DNA from: Rhodospirillaceae bacterium | GTDB lineage: Bacteria > Pseudomonadota > Alphaproteobacteria > UBA8366 > GCA-2717185 | Assembly (NCBI GenBank): GCA_002717185.1 | Contig: PBDC01000019.1 | Span: 1 to 64,000 of the forward strand | Direction of reading: 5' to 3' | DNA length: 64,000 bases | Part shown: piece after piece, positions 17,268 through 27,056 of the stretch | Layout of the letters: each line of letters opens with the position of its first letter | Position numbering within the stretch: the first letter of the stretch is position 1 | Program-made: the position numbers and the translations under genes | Notes under the pieces: generated by a model | What the model was told of the DNA's origin: nothing | Databases searched by the model: none | What the model saw: the letters and a program-made list of their open reading frames with translations, nothing else

Positions 17268-17864
17268 CTATGCGGCAGCTGTATAAGGTGGGGCTGGGTC
17301 GTATTCCATGCGTCGTTGCACATGCCGAGCGAAGGCCACGTCGTCCATCTGACCGACGACCCAAAGCGCCATGTCAATCCCGGCGGAAACGCCGGCAGAA
17401 GTGACCACGTTGCCATCGCGCACGAAGCGCATGTCGTCGACGACTTCTGCAGCACCACCACGCTTTCGCAAAGTATCGATGAAGCCCCAATGAGATGTTA
17501 CCCGCTTGTCCCGCGCTGGGCCCGCCTCGACAAGTAGCATCGAGCCAGTACAGACGCTTGTCACCCAGGTACACTCCTGTGAGACCTTGGCGATCCAGTT
17601 GATCAGGATCCTGTTATTGACTTCGGTGCGAGTGCCTTGCCCTCCAGGCACCACGATAATATCGAGTTTTGGGGCATCGGCGAAACTGTAGTCTGAATCG
17701 ATTCGTAGACCCTTGGCGCAGCGGACGAGCCCGCCGTGTTGCGAAATCGTTACGACCTTGCCGCTACCCCGCTCATTGGCGGCCATGGTGAAAACTTCCC
17801 AAGGCCCAATCGCGTCGAGTTCCTCGAGATTTTCGAACAACAGTACTCCGGTGGTGTAAGTCAT
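17268..17864 (-). CDS. DJ-1/PfpI family protein
   Basis: A 198-residue class I glutamine-amidotransferase-like protein of the DJ-1/PfpI/InhA type. The nucleophile elbow is TSVCTGSMLLVEAG (Cys), followed by the conserved TSHWG. FENLEELDAIGPWEVF at the N-terminus carries the acidic residue near the active site. Isonitrile hydratase (InhA) and the ligand-binding domain of GlxA-type regulators share this form. There is no AraC domain, so an enzyme is more likely than a regulator. GAGGA precedes the ATG. Confidence 0.87.
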   Translation of the reverse strand: MTYTTGVLLFENLEELDAIGPWEVFTMAANERGSGKVVTISQHGGLVRCAKGLRIDSDYSFADAPKLDIIVVPGGQGTRTEVNNRILINWIAKVSQECTWVTSVCTGSMLLVEAGPARDKRVTSHWGFIDTLRKRGGAAEVVDDMRFVRDGNVVTSAGVSAGIDMALWVVGQMDDVAFARHVQRRMEYDPAPPYTAAA

Positions 17865-18166
17865 TGGTTCCTCGTTTTACTAGGTGTTAATCCGCGGCCA
17901 ATCCTCAAATGCGTCGGTTATAATTTTGTGGAGTGATGCGGTTCGATGCGTCTTAGCGTGATACTTTATAGAAGAGCGTTTCTGGGCTCCAAATCCTTGT
18001 TGTCTAGGAACAGCCCTATGAAATGAATTTGGCCTCAATGACGAAGTGCGAAGTTTTAAGCTAACAATATGCCGCCAGCATATCTTTTGAGACGTTCTAT
18101 AGTCTTGCGTGCTCTCAACATTCCCGCATTATGTGACATAAGAAACACAACTTCGAGGATCCGGAC
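17865..18166. other. Divergent intergenic region
   Basis: 302 bases between the divergently transcribed DJ-1/PfpI and DadA-like genes. It is AT-rich near 18000-18140 and should contain both promoters. I see no clear operator or RNA element. Confidence 0.4.
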
Positions 18167-19459
18167 TTGAGTGGCGTTCCAAAACAAACTGAAGTTGTTG
18201 TCATTGGCGCCGGCATCGCCGGTACGATGACTGCCTACCAGCTCGCCAAGCGGGGTGTGCCGACAGTGTTGTGCGAGAAAGGTAGGGTGGCCGGTGAGCA
18301 GTCCTCGCGAAATTGGGGTTGGGTCCGCAAACAGGGTCGCGATTATCGTGAGATACCCGCCATCATTGAGTCACTTCGCATCTGGGAAGGGCTTGAGAAA
18401 GAGATAGAAACAGATGTCGGTTGGCATCAAGCAGGTACTCTTTACATTGCAAAATCTGACGATGATCTCGCCTACTACGAAGAATGGCTTGGTCACGCGC
18501 AAGAATATCAGCTTGATAGTCGTATGCTATCGCCAGATGAGGTCGATCAATTGACCGGTAGTGAGGGACGTAAATGGAAGGGCGGTCTCTTCACACCATC
18601 TGACGGACGCGCCGAGCCAGCTAAGGCGGCGCCAGCCGTGGCCAAGGCTTTCGAGAAGCTTGGTGGTACGGTATTGACGGAATGTGCGGTACGGACGGTC
18701 GAGAGCGTGACCGGGAAAGTGTCTGGTGTTGTGACGGAGAAGGGAGCGATCGGTTGCCAGGCCGTAGTGTGCGCCGCCGGTGCATGGTCGAGCTTTTTTT
18801 CAGGCAATCTGGGCCATGAATTTCCACAGTTAAAAGTGAAAGCATCTGTGCTGCGCACGAAGCCGGCTCCGCTGATTTCGCAAAGCAGCATTGGATCCCC
18901 TGGCGCGTCGTTGCGGAGACGGCAGGATGGTGGCTACACGATAGCGCGGTCGGGCAGCAGTTATTTCCAAATTACGCCGGACGCTTTTAAATATTTCCGT
19001 GAATTTTTGCCGGCCCTTCAGACCTCTATGAAGCCTCGCCTGCGGATCGGTGGCGATTTCATTAAGGAATTGATGCGCCCGCGGAAATGGTCGGGCGACG
19101 ACGTCACGGAATTCGAAAAGACACGCGTGCTGAACCCTGTCCCCGATGCGGGAACTCTGCGTGAAGTGTTAACAACGGCGCAAAATAACTTTCCCCAGCT
19201 TGGTTCGTTGGAAGTCGCTGAGAGCTGGGCCGGCATGATTGAAGTAACGCCAGACGCGATACCGGTCTGGAGTGGTGTCGATGATTTGGAGGGTTACTAT
19301 ATTGCCACTGGATTTTCCGGACATGGCTTTGGTATGGGCGCGGCCACAGGGTTGATAATGTCGGAACTCGTGACGGGCGGAAAATCGCGTCTTGATTTGG
19401 AACCGTTTCGTCTTTCCCGCTTCACCGATGGTTCGAAGCTGGAACTAAATGCTCGCTAA
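18167..19459 (+). CDS. FAD-dependent amine/D-amino-acid oxidoreductase (DadA-like)
   Basis: A 430-residue DAO-family flavoprotein. The dinucleotide-binding VVVIGAGIAGTMTAYQLAKRG near residue 10 ends in an acidic residue (CEK), and SSRNWGWVRKQGRD is the characteristic FAD-isoalloxazine region of DadA/sarcosine-oxidase relatives. The C-terminal IATGFSGHGFGMGAATG is the second FAD segment. It oxidises the C-N bond of an amine or amino acid. It starts at a TTG with CGAGGA upstream. The stop overlaps the stop of the convergent hydrolase gene by four bases. Confidence 0.87.
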   Translation: MSGVPKQTEVVVIGAGIAGTMTAYQLAKRGVPTVLCEKGRVAGEQSSRNWGWVRKQGRDYREIPAIIESLRIWEGLEKEIETDVGWHQAGTLYIAKSDDDLAYYEEWLGHAQEYQLDSRMLSPDEVDQLTGSEGRKWKGGLFTPSDGRAEPAKAAPAVAKAFEKLGGTVLTECAVRTVESVTGKVSGVVTEKGAIGCQAVVCAAGAWSSFFSGNLGHEFPQLKVKASVLRTKPAPLISQSSIGSPGASLRRRQDGGYTIARSGSSYFQITPDAFKYFREFLPALQTSMKPRLRIGGDFIKELMRPRKWSGDDVTEFEKTRVLNPVPDAGTLREVLTTAQNNFPQLGSLEVAESWAGMIEVTPDAIPVWSGVDDLEGYYIATGFSGHGFGMGAATGLIMSELVTGGKSRLDLEPFRLSRFTDGSKLELNAR

Positions 19460-20406
19460 GTAAGCTTTTCGTTTAGCCAATCGATTACCGCTTTGAACTC
19501 AGCACGTCCGCCAGGGCCGAGGGCGCGGGCACGTAGGAAGCCATGGATCATTAGTTTAGCGCATCGATAGGTTACATCATTGCCGTCAGCGCGTAATTTG
19601 TCGGCGTAAATTGTTCCGTCATCACGGATCGGATCATGTTGTGCGGTATGCACCCAAGCTGGGGGCAGCCCGGTATGGTTTTCTGCGATGACAGGTCTAG
19701 CGTAGGGGTTTTCGTGATCTTCCGGTCGGGTCATGTACATATCACGGTACTTTTCAGTCGCTGCTTTCGTTAAGCCAGGAGCGTTAGCATTTTCTTCATA
19801 AGACCCAGACGTTTGATCCAATCCGGTGCCCGGATAAATTAAAGATTGCGCGATAATCTTGGGACCGCTCTCGTCGCGGGCTTTTAAACACGCTGCAGCT
19901 GACAGATTGCCGCCAGCGCTATCACCACAGACCGCGATGTAATTTGCATTAATCCCAAATTTCAAGGGGTTCTCGGCGACATAACAAATCACACCGTAGA
20001 CATCGTTGAATGCGGCGGGGAAGGGGTGCTCTGGCGTCAGACGGTAGTCAACGCTGATGACAACTGAGCCGGTTTCTTGTGACAGACCCCAGGCGAAATT
20101 ATCAGAGCTGTCCAGGTCACCCTTCATGAAGCCACCACCATGAGAATAGATAATGCAGGGCGCTGCAGTGGAAGCGGATGCCGGTCGGTAGACACGGACG
20201 AGGACGTAGCCATGACTACAGGCGAGTTTGCGGTCGTCTACTTTCATGTCAGCAGGATTCGGTTCGGACATTGCAGCGCTGTATTTGGTCCAGGCGCGCC
20301 TTTGCTCTTCGATCGTTGTGGCTGGGCCGGCAGCGGTACGCGCATCTATCAGGTGTTTCATGTCCGGATGAAGCTCTTTGCCGTTTTCCATGAACGTGTC
20401 GATCAT
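19456..20406 (-). CDS. Alpha/beta hydrolase (hormone-sensitive-lipase family)
   Basis: A 316-residue esterase/lipase of the HSL (bacterial family IV) type. The oxyanion-hole motif SHGGGFMKGDLD and the nucleophile elbow GDSAGGN are both present; HTAQHDPIRDDG supplies the acid and LMIHGFLRA the catalytic His. An upstream extension to 20547 would overlap the divergent LLM gene; the ATG at 20404-20406 has GGGCGAG upstream and gives the usual length. Likely a carboxylesterase acting on short or medium acyl esters. Confidence 0.86.
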   Translation of the reverse strand: MIDTFMENGKELHPDMKHLIDARTAAGPATTIEEQRRAWTKYSAAMSEPNPADMKVDDRKLACSHGYVLVRVYRPASASTAAPCIIYSHGGGFMKGDLDSSDNFAWGLSQETGSVVISVDYRLTPEHPFPAAFNDVYGVICYVAENPLKFGINANYIAVCGDSAGGNLSAAACLKARDESGPKIIAQSLIYPGTGLDQTSGSYEENANAPGLTKAATEKYRDMYMTRPEDHENPYARPVIAENHTGLPPAWVHTAQHDPIRDDGTIYADKLRADGNDVTYRCAKLMIHGFLRARALGPGGRAEFKAVIDWLNEKLT

Positions 20407-20496
20407 TTTGTCTCGCCCTTTCGCCAGTTTTAAGATACCGCATAGGCATTCTAAGGTTGCCGTTGAGTCTGGCAATATCATGGGGGTAGGGGCCAA

Positions 20497-21546
20497 ATGA
20501 AAGTACGTTTTGGGGTAATGGTTTCGGGCGGAGCACCGTTCCCACACCGTTCTGATCTGGAGAAATTCGCGGAACTTATCCGGATTATTGACGATTGCGG
20601 TGTTGAAATGATTGGAACCTACGACACGACTTTCATAGGTGGCGACGCCTATGTGCGGGCGACTTTAATTGCGCAAACTGCGAAGAATGCCTTGGTAGGG
20701 TTGCACCCTACAAACCCATTGACTCGGGAACCACAGGTTATGGCAGGTTTCCTGGCCTCAATTGATGCGATGACGGAGGGTCGTGCGTTTATGGATATCG
20801 CGAGTGGCGATAGTGCGGTTTACAACATCGGCATGAAGGCAGCGACCCGGGCCCAAATTGAGGATTATGTGACGTGTATTCGTGGTCTGCTGTCTGATGG
20901 AATTTCATCCTATAGTGGACGTTCGCAACGAGTGCGTTGGCATGAGGAGACAGTGAAAAAGCGCGTCCCTATCACGTTCTGTGCGGAGGGGCCGCGCACG
21001 TTGCATTTAGGTGGCCGTATCTTCGATGGAGTGATTGCTGGTACCGGTGTGTTGCCGGAGGTGATATCTGACACTATTGCTCGGGTCCGTGCAGGAGCAT
21101 TATCAGAAGGGCGAAAGGCCGATGATGTTGATGTCTGGTTTACGACCCGGTCTTCCTTGGACATAGATCGCAAGCGAGCGGTTGAAGCGATTCACGCTTC
21201 GGTCTCTTCGATCCTTAATCACTCCATGTGGTTCGGTCTTGACAACAAAAACGTGCCAAAAAATCTCCGCGACAAGATCCAAAAATATGTGGATGGCTAT
21301 GAATTGTACGATCACGTACTTGAGGCTGGCCGCAATCCTAAACGGATGTCCGAGCTGGGCCTTACAGACTACGCTTTGAAACGTTACGCGTTGGCTGGTG
21401 ATGCAGGGGATTGGATTGAGCGTATTAGTGCTTTGGCGGAGGCTGGGGCAGATAAAATATGGTTCAGCACGGAACGCGGTGACCTGGACCGGCAAATCCA
21501 CTATATGCGTGTCTTCGCCGAGCAGATCAGACCGCAGTTCCAATAG
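20497..21546 (+). CDS. LLM-class flavin-dependent oxidoreductase
   Basis: A 349-residue TIM-barrel flavin enzyme of the luciferase-like monooxygenase superfamily. KVRFGVMVSGG opens the first strand, and GVEMIGTYDTTFIGGDAY and LVGLHPTNPLTREPQVMAG follow the LLM pattern, with AFMDIASGDSAVYNIG as the later flavin-side motif. Members use FMNH2 or F420 to oxidise organosulfur, chelator or other small substrates; which one is unknown. The next gene (a dienelactone hydrolase) starts 21 bases after its stop, so they form an operon. Confidence 0.87.
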   Translation: MKVRFGVMVSGGAPFPHRSDLEKFAELIRIIDDCGVEMIGTYDTTFIGGDAYVRATLIAQTAKNALVGLHPTNPLTREPQVMAGFLASIDAMTEGRAFMDIASGDSAVYNIGMKAATRAQIEDYVTCIRGLLSDGISSYSGRSQRVRWHEETVKKRVPITFCAEGPRTLHLGGRIFDGVIAGTGVLPEVISDTIARVRAGALSEGRKADDVDVWFTTRSSLDIDRKRAVEAIHASVSSILNHSMWFGLDNKNVPKNLRDKIQKYVDGYELYDHVLEAGRNPKRMSELGLTDYALKRYALAGDAGDWIERISALAEAGADKIWFSTERGDLDRQIHYMRVFAEQIRPQFQ

Positions 21547-21567
21547 GTGCCGGGAAAGGATCCAAAC

Positions 21568-22287
21568 GTGTACGAGAAACAAACCATCGATATTCAAGGC
21601 AGTCCTATGGAAATGCTCTCCTTCTACCCTGAAGGGACAGGGCCATTCCCAGGTGTTGTTGTCGCACAACATTTGCCGATCGCGCACGAAGGTCTCGAGA
21701 AAGATCCCTTTACCATCGATGTTGGGGAGCGTCTGGCCAAAGCCGGATACGCCTCAGTTACACCTTTTGTGTTCCACTGGTGGGACCCCGATGAAGATAT
21801 CGCGGTGAAGAGAGAAGAATTCCGAGACGACCGTGCCGTCGCTGATTATGACGCTGCCTTTGATGTTTTGTGCCGCTCTGGGAGGGTCGATGAGAAGCGA
21901 ATTGGGATCATTGGGCATTGTTGGGGCGGTCGGCTGTCCTGGCTGCACGCGTGCCATAACAACCAATATAAGGCCCTCGTCACACTCTATGGCGGACGAA
22001 TCAAGTCGAGCATGGGCGAAGGAGCGATTGCCCCAATCGATCTCTGTGGCAGTATGACTTGCCCGGTGATGGGGATATTTGGAAACGAGGATGCCAACCC
22101 TTCACCGGAAGATGTTGACGTTCTCGATGCGGCGTTGACTAAAGCGGGCGTGGCGCATGAGTTTCACCGCTATGACGGTGCGGGACACGGATTTCAGGAT
22201 TTTTGTAATGACGAGCGTTATCGCCAAGGTTCATCGGAGGACGCTTGGGGCAAATTGTTGGCGTTTCTTGATACGTACTTGAAATAG
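21568..22287 (+). CDS. Dienelactone hydrolase family protein
   Basis: A 239-residue alpha/beta hydrolase of the DLH family with an intact triad: the Cys nucleophile in GIIGHCWGGRLSW, Asp in FGNEDANPSPED and His in YDGAGHGFQD. DLH opens the lactone ring in chlorocatechol-type pathways, but many relatives hydrolyse other esters. I use the GTG at 21568, which has AAAGGA seven bases upstream; the frame is also open to a GTG at 21547. It is the second gene of an operon with the LLM oxidoreductase and is closed by a strong terminator. Confidence 0.87.
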   Translation: MYEKQTIDIQGSPMEMLSFYPEGTGPFPGVVVAQHLPIAHEGLEKDPFTIDVGERLAKAGYASVTPFVFHWWDPDEDIAVKREEFRDDRAVADYDAAFDVLCRSGRVDEKRIGIIGHCWGGRLSWLHACHNNQYKALVTLYGGRIKSSMGEGAIAPIDLCGSMTCPVMGIFGNEDANPSPEDVDVLDAALTKAGVAHEFHRYDGAGHGFQDFCNDERYRQGSSEDAWGKLLAFLDTYLK

Positions 22288-22305
22288 CGTTTCAACAAAA
22301 ACATT

Positions 22306-22340
22306 ACGGCGCGGGCCCATTAAGGCTCCGCGCCGTTTTT
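22306..22340 (+). terminator. Rho-independent terminator
   Basis: ACGGCGCGG (22306-22314) pairs perfectly with CCGCGCCGT (22328-22336), with GCC/GGC continuing inside, and a T tract (22336-22340) follows. It terminates the LLM-DLH operon on the plus strand. Confidence 0.85.
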
Positions 22341-22359
22341 GTTTGCAAGAGAAGCCAGA

Positions 22360-23580
22360 TTATTCGGCGGCCATAGCCTTCTGCTTCTCTTCCATCGCCT
22401 GATCCGCCTTGGCGAAATCTTCGTCGGTGAAATTATGCAGATGCGCACCACCCATGAAGATTGCAGCCGCAGTTTCCCTCTTCACGTTGTTTAGTAGGTT
22501 GTTTGCCACGTTCGGGAAATTCGAATCGAAATGGGGATAATCGGTCGAGATGCACATACGATCCGCCCCTATTAGACCCGCAGTGGCTTCAATTTCCGGC
22601 TCGCTGCCTTCCACCGCAGCCCAGCAATTTCGCTGGAAGTATTCCTTAGGCGTCAGGGACAGGTAAGAGGCATGGCTGTCGCGGTATTGGGGATAGTCCC
22701 ATTCAATCCGCGTCAGGATGCCGGGGACCCACGAATTCTGTGCTTCCAGGTAGCCTACACGAAGTTTTGGGTAAAATTCGAAGACGCCGGCGATGAGCAT
22801 AGCAATCATGCATTGCTGCATCTCGATCCAATGGCTCGCCACATGGCGATAAAAACGGTTCTCACCATAAAGCGTGTTCATGTAGGAATTTGCCGCGCCC
22901 GTGCCTTCATGGAAGCCCATGCTAACATCGAGATCTTCATGAAGTTGGAAGAGAGGGTTCCAGTAATTCGAATGCCAGAACCGTCCATTGATGACGTTTG
23001 GTCGCACGAACGAACCTGTCGCGCCAAGTTCGGTCACACACCGGACGAGCTCCTGGCAGGCTAGGTTCACATCATGCACCGGCAGCATCGCAGCAAATTT
23101 GAGTTGGTCCGGGCTGTACTGACAGAACTCATACATCCAATTGTTATAGGCTTGTGCCAGGGCCAAGGAGAGTTGAGGGTCCATATTATCCCGCGCCAGA
23201 AGGCTGAGGCCCATAGTCGGAAACAGCACGGCAATGTCGATGCCTTCCAACTCCATTCCCATCACCTGTGCTACGGCGTCGTAGTTACGCTCTAGTGCGA
23301 AATCGAGACGACCGCTGTCCGCCATGCGTGAACCCGAAAGCGGTTGAGAAGAAATCTCGGCTTTTTCCCGGCCCTTCTTCGGTTTGCGATGCTCCTGTGT
23401 CAAGGCATCGTAGCTCGTCGGTTGCCCATCGATGATGACCATACCACGCTTGTATTGCCCCTTCGCATCCACCGGAAGGGTCACTCGGTCCCTAAACTTC
23501 TTGTCGAGATACCGGTCGAAAAGGTCCACCGGTTCCATGATATGCATGTCGCAATCTACAAAACGCAATCCGTCTTTCAT
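22360..23580 (-). CDS. Amidohydrolase family protein (decarboxylase-like)
   Basis: A 406-residue protein of the amidohydrolase-2 family. It begins FVDCDMHIMEPVDLF, the HxE-type variant common in ACMSD/gamma-resorcylate decarboxylase relatives. Mid-protein GFHEGTGAANSY and the C-terminal STDYPHFDSNFP supply the remaining metal and catalytic positions. It probably decarboxylates or hydrolyses an aromatic or cyclic acid. The ATG at 23578-23580 has GGAAGGA upstream. The longer frame to 23673 adds non-conserved sequence. Confidence 0.87.
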   Translation of the reverse strand: MKDGLRFVDCDMHIMEPVDLFDRYLDKKFRDRVTLPVDAKGQYKRGMVIIDGQPTSYDALTQEHRKPKKGREKAEISSQPLSGSRMADSGRLDFALERNYDAVAQVMGMELEGIDIAVLFPTMGLSLLARDNMDPQLSLALAQAYNNWMYEFCQYSPDQLKFAAMLPVHDVNLACQELVRCVTELGATGSFVRPNVINGRFWHSNYWNPLFQLHEDLDVSMGFHEGTGAANSYMNTLYGENRFYRHVASHWIEMQQCMIAMLIAGVFEFYPKLRVGYLEAQNSWVPGILTRIEWDYPQYRDSHASYLSLTPKEYFQRNCWAAVEGSEPEIEATAGLIGADRMCISTDYPHFDSNFPNVANNLLNNVKRETAAAIFMGGAHLHNFTDEDFAKADQAMEEKQKAMAAE

Positions 23581-23730
23581 CGTTTTTCCTTCCAATAGAG
23601 GAGTAGGCACGTGAGCGTTATTGCAAACGGTAACCTTTACTGGCCCGATTACGCAAATTTCGCTACATCTCATAGATGCGAAAACTTAATCTCTTGGCCG
23701 AATAAAACCGTTACGAATGGAGTTCGAATA

Positions 23731-24702
23731 GTGCGCGCCGTTGTTTGCAAGGCTTGGGGACCTGTCGAAGGTTTGGTTGTAGAAGATATAGAAGCACCGG
23801 TGCCTGGCCCGGGAGAAATTCTCTTAGACGTAAAGTCGACAGGTGTGAATTTCGCTGATTCGATCTTGGTTGCCGGCAACTATCAGACTAAACCTGAGCT
23901 GCCGTTCAGCCCGGGCCTAGAAGGGGCTGGTATCGTCGCGGCCTGTGGCGACGGTGTCACAAGATTCAAGCCGGGTGATCGTGCAATGGCGTTGCTGGCT
24001 TATGGCGGTTTTGCGGAACGGGTGGTGACACTTGAGACTGATGCTTTTCCGATGCCGGACAATATGGGTTTCGAAGAAGGGGGCGCCTTTCCCGTTTCCT
24101 ATTTATCCAGCGACGTGGCGATCCGCTGGCAGGCACGATTGGCGACTGGAGAAACGATGCTAGTGCTCGGAGCGGCGGGTGGCGTGGGATTGACCGCTGT
24201 CGAGATAGGTAAGGCGATGGGAGCCCGTGTGATCGCTGGCGCTAGTTCCTCTGAGAAACTTGCCGCTGCGGCCAGCCGGGGTGCAGACGAAGGCATAAAT
24301 TATGCGACGGAAAATCTAAAGGAACGCGTTATGGCGCTCACCGACGGCAAGGGCGTTGATGTGGTATACGACCCGGTCGGCGGTGACTTATTTGATCCCG
24401 CTTTTTCCTCGACCGGTTGGGGCGGCCGCTATTTGGTTATCGGGTTTGCTGGCGGTCTGCAGCGGATCCCAGCAAACCGGATACTGGTAAAGCACCGCGC
24501 CGTGCTGGGTTCGTCTCTGCGGTATTTTCGATGGCATGCGCCGGAGAAGCTTGAGGCATCCGTCGAAGCCTTGATCGGCTGGTACAAGCAAGGGCGTCTC
24601 AAGCCTCTCGTGACGCATATCATGCCGCTAGAAAAAACGGTTGATGCCATCAAGTTACTTACTGACCGTAAGGCGCACGGCAAGATCGTTGTTATGCCTT
24701 AA
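23731..24702 (+). CDS. NADPH:quinone oxidoreductase-like (medium-chain dehydrogenase/reductase)
   Basis: A 323-residue zinc-free MDR-family reductase. PGPGEILLDVKSTGVNFADSI, GLEGAGIVAACGDGVT and the nucleotide-binding LGAAGGVGLTAVEIGKAMGA are in the right order, with GADEGINY and DPVGGDLF later. The zinc-ligand Cys residues of alcohol dehydrogenases are missing, as in quinone reductases. I choose the GTG at 23731 (GGAG upstream), where family similarity begins; the frame is open to 23611, which would add 40 unlike residues. Divergent from the amidohydrolase gene. Confidence 0.87.
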   Translation: MRAVVCKAWGPVEGLVVEDIEAPVPGPGEILLDVKSTGVNFADSILVAGNYQTKPELPFSPGLEGAGIVAACGDGVTRFKPGDRAMALLAYGGFAERVVTLETDAFPMPDNMGFEEGGAFPVSYLSSDVAIRWQARLATGETMLVLGAAGGVGLTAVEIGKAMGARVIAGASSSEKLAAAASRGADEGINYATENLKERVMALTDGKGVDVVYDPVGGDLFDPAFSSTGWGGRYLVIGFAGGLQRIPANRILVKHRAVLGSSLRYFRWHAPEKLEASVEALIGWYKQGRLKPLVTHIMPLEKTVDAIKLLTDRKAHGKIVVMP

Positions 24703-25438
24703 CGTCGGTGTTTCAGAGATGGCGCGACCCACATTAGACTTGCCTGGAAAGCGATGAATGCTCCCGCTGAATGAAGGCAAAGATTACTCGGTGTTTTCAA
24801 AGTTACAACGAGTACGTTCTTGCGCCGTCATTGGCTGCACCCAGCTGACGGAGAATTAGTCTGCGCCATTGTTGCGTAAAAGGCAGCCACGATTGGCGAG
24901 GTCAAAAATATTTAAAGAAGGTGCGAAAATCGGCAGCAAAAGCAGCGCCGGCCGGATCGAAAAGAAGCCGTTCGGCATGGCGTTGTTAAGGCCGACGAGA
25001 AAGCCTTAATCAGCAAAACCTAAGGCCACTTCGGGTTCTCACTGTCCCTGATGCGGGTACGAAACCGAGGTGACCTTATTTAAGTTGTGAAAAATTTTAA
25101 GGTGCCCCCAAAGTCTGTTCCTCTCAAAGTGGAGCGCGCCTGTATGCAAGTTTTTTTTTAGAATAGTTCAGGCAGCCCTCGAAAATTTGGGTTTTATGGG
25201 TGTGTTTACAGCACCAATTCTGGGGCCTGCGAAGTCGGGCGTTTTGGCCATAAATGGTTGTGCTGTGGCTTGAGAGAAAAGCAACGAAACTCGGACACGT
25301 TGCTTTCAAAATGAAAGACATGGCTTTTAAAAAAATATAATCGACCGTGGGTTTAGTCCTGGCATGCTTAAAAAAACTGCTTCCATCCCAAGAAGGAATT
25401 ACGTGTGTTATCGTTGATCGTAAGTGTGGGAGGAAGGC
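24703..25438. other. Long intergenic stretch without a recognised gene
   Basis: 736 bases. The frames present (for example 25124-25570 on the minus strand) overlap the DUF1028 gene and read as low-complexity translation, so I do not call them. The 25140-25380 part is AT-rich and lies upstream of the DUF1028 operon, and is the likely promoter region. I see no RNA element I can defend. Confidence 0.4.
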
Positions 25439-26104
25439 ATGACATTTTCGCTGGTGGGAAAATGCAATAGGACCGGAATGTTCGGTGCGGCAGTAACCAC
25501 ATCGAGTATAGGCGTGGGTTGCCGCGTGCCTTGGGCGCGGGCCGGAGTTGGTGCCGTTTGCACCCAGCATCGCACCGACCCACGGCTTGGGCCCCGTGGC
25601 CTCGATTTATTGGAAGCAGGTAAGACGGCAACTGAGACAGTTGCCGAATTGACCGCGGACGACCCGACGATTGGTTGGCGGCAACTTGCAGTGATCGACA
25701 AAGAAGGCGGCACCGCCTGTTTTCATGGTGATCGTATTAAGTCGATACATGCAGGTGCGGAAGGTGATGGTTGCTGTGCGACCGGTAACATAATCCGTAA
25801 CGGACAGATCCCAGCGGCAATGGTCGCGACGTTCGAGGCGAACGCAGCTGAGCCATTGGCGGAACGGTTGATCCTGGCTTTGGAAGCAGGCGAAGAAGCA
25901 GGCGGCGAATTTCGGCTATTGAAGTCGGCCGCTGTTCTGGTCGTTGACGAGCAATCTTTTCCACTTGTGGATCTGCGTGTTGAATTTGACCGTGCACCGC
26001 TTACCGAGTTGCGTTTTCTCTGGGAGATCTACCGCCCGGAGGTGCAGCAGTATGTTCGTCGCACGATGGACCCAGACAGCATTCCCTACCCGGAGTACGA
26101 ATAA
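25439..26104 (+). CDS. DUF1028 domain-containing protein
   Basis: A 221-residue DUF1028 (Ntn-hydrolase-like) protein. TFSLVGKCNRTGMFGAAVTT, VGCRVPWARAGVGAVCTQ and YG-less GPRGLDLLEAG are the diagnostic early segments, and GNIIRNGQI the later one. The family's biochemical function is unsettled, though it often sits with amidohydrolases and ring-opening enzymes. The ATG at 25439 follows GGGAGGAAG. It heads a three-gene run with an FAH-family hydrolase (11 bases on) and a small dimeric-barrel protein. Confidence 0.87.
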   Translation: MTFSLVGKCNRTGMFGAAVTTSSIGVGCRVPWARAGVGAVCTQHRTDPRLGPRGLDLLEAGKTATETVAELTADDPTIGWRQLAVIDKEGGTACFHGDRIKSIHAGAEGDGCCATGNIIRNGQIPAAMVATFEANAAEPLAERLILALEAGEEAGGEFRLLKSAAVLVVDEQSFPLVDLRVEFDRAPLTELRFLWEIYRPEVQQYVRRTMDPDSIPYPEYE

Positions 26105-26115
26105 GGAACAATAAA

Positions 26116-27045
26116 ATGAAGTTATGCTATTTTGATGATTTTAAGCTGGGCGTCGTAAAGGACGACGAGGTCGTCGACGTATCAGATGTCGTGCGGGAAA
26201 TACCCCACAGCGGGCCGCACGATTTGATCAATGATTTGATCGAAAATTTTGTTGATTACCGTCAAGCGCTGGAAGCGGGAGCAGAAGCTGGTTCGGGCAT
26301 CTCGATGTCGAGTGTCCGCATTCGGCCACCTTTGCCCCGGCCGGTCACGATTGACTGTATGGCCGTCAACTATATGGAAGACGGAACGCTCAGCGAGCCG
26401 GCGCCAATCAATGCCTTCCAGAAATCACCGAGTGCCATCATCGGTCCCGGTGATACGATGCTGTTGCCCGACGTGCCCGCTACGATCTTTGAGGGCGAGG
26501 CGGAACTCGCTGTTGTGATCGGAAAGCACGCGTCAAACGTTAAAGCGGCTGATGCGATGGACTATGTGTTCGGTTACATGAACTTCATCGATGGCTCGGC
26601 GCGCGGACTGCCCCCCTCTGGCAATGTGTTCTTCCAAATGAAGTCACGAGACAGCTTCGCGCCGATCGGGCCCTACATTGTCACGGCGGACGAAGTCGAG
26701 GATCCACAAAATCTCGGCATCACACTATGTGTCAATGGCGAGATGAAGCAGAACTTCAACACTAATGATATGGCTCATGATATCTCGCGCTGTATCGAGT
26801 GGGTCACATCGATCCGCACGCTTGTTCCTGGTGATATTCTGGCGACTGGCACAAACCATCGTGGTCTCAGCAGCTTCATGGACGGCGATGTAATCGAGCT
26901 TGAATGCGAAGGCATGGGCCGGCTCAAGTTCAATGTTCGTGATGATTTGAAGCGTACTTGGGCGCGTACCACGCGGCACGAACACGCAGAACAAGGGCTG
27001 GGGGGCCGTCATACACCGCAGCTCACCGGCAAGTATTCTGAGTAG
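26116..27045 (+). CDS. Fumarylacetoacetate hydrolase family protein
   Basis: A 309-residue FAH-fold protein. The metal and catalytic motif FEGEAELAVVIGKHASNV, then GYMNFIDGSARG and PGDILATGTNHRG, are all present in order. FAH-family enzymes hydrolyse C-C bonds in acylpyruvates or decarboxylate/isomerise oxaloacetate-like and homoprotocatechuate intermediates. It lies between DUF1028 and a small ABM-like gene, 11 bases from each, so an operon is clear. AAGGA precedes the ATG. Confidence 0.88.
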   Translation: MKLCYFDDFKLGVVKDDEVVDVSDVVREIPHSGPHDLINDLIENFVDYRQALEAGAEAGSGISMSSVRIRPPLPRPVTIDCMAVNYMEDGTLSEPAPINAFQKSPSAIIGPGDTMLLPDVPATIFEGEAELAVVIGKHASNVKAADAMDYVFGYMNFIDGSARGLPPSGNVFFQMKSRDSFAPIGPYIVTADEVEDPQNLGITLCVNGEMKQNFNTNDMAHDISRCIEWVTSIRTLVPGDILATGTNHRGLSSFMDGDVIELECEGMGRLKFNVRDDLKRTWARTTRHEHAEQGLGGRHTPQLTGKYSE

Positions 27046-27056
27046 TTTCTGTTTTC

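Noticed and set aside
25124..25570. Minus-strand 148-codon frame
   Set aside because: It overlaps the DUF1028 gene and reads as biased, unrecognisable sequence.
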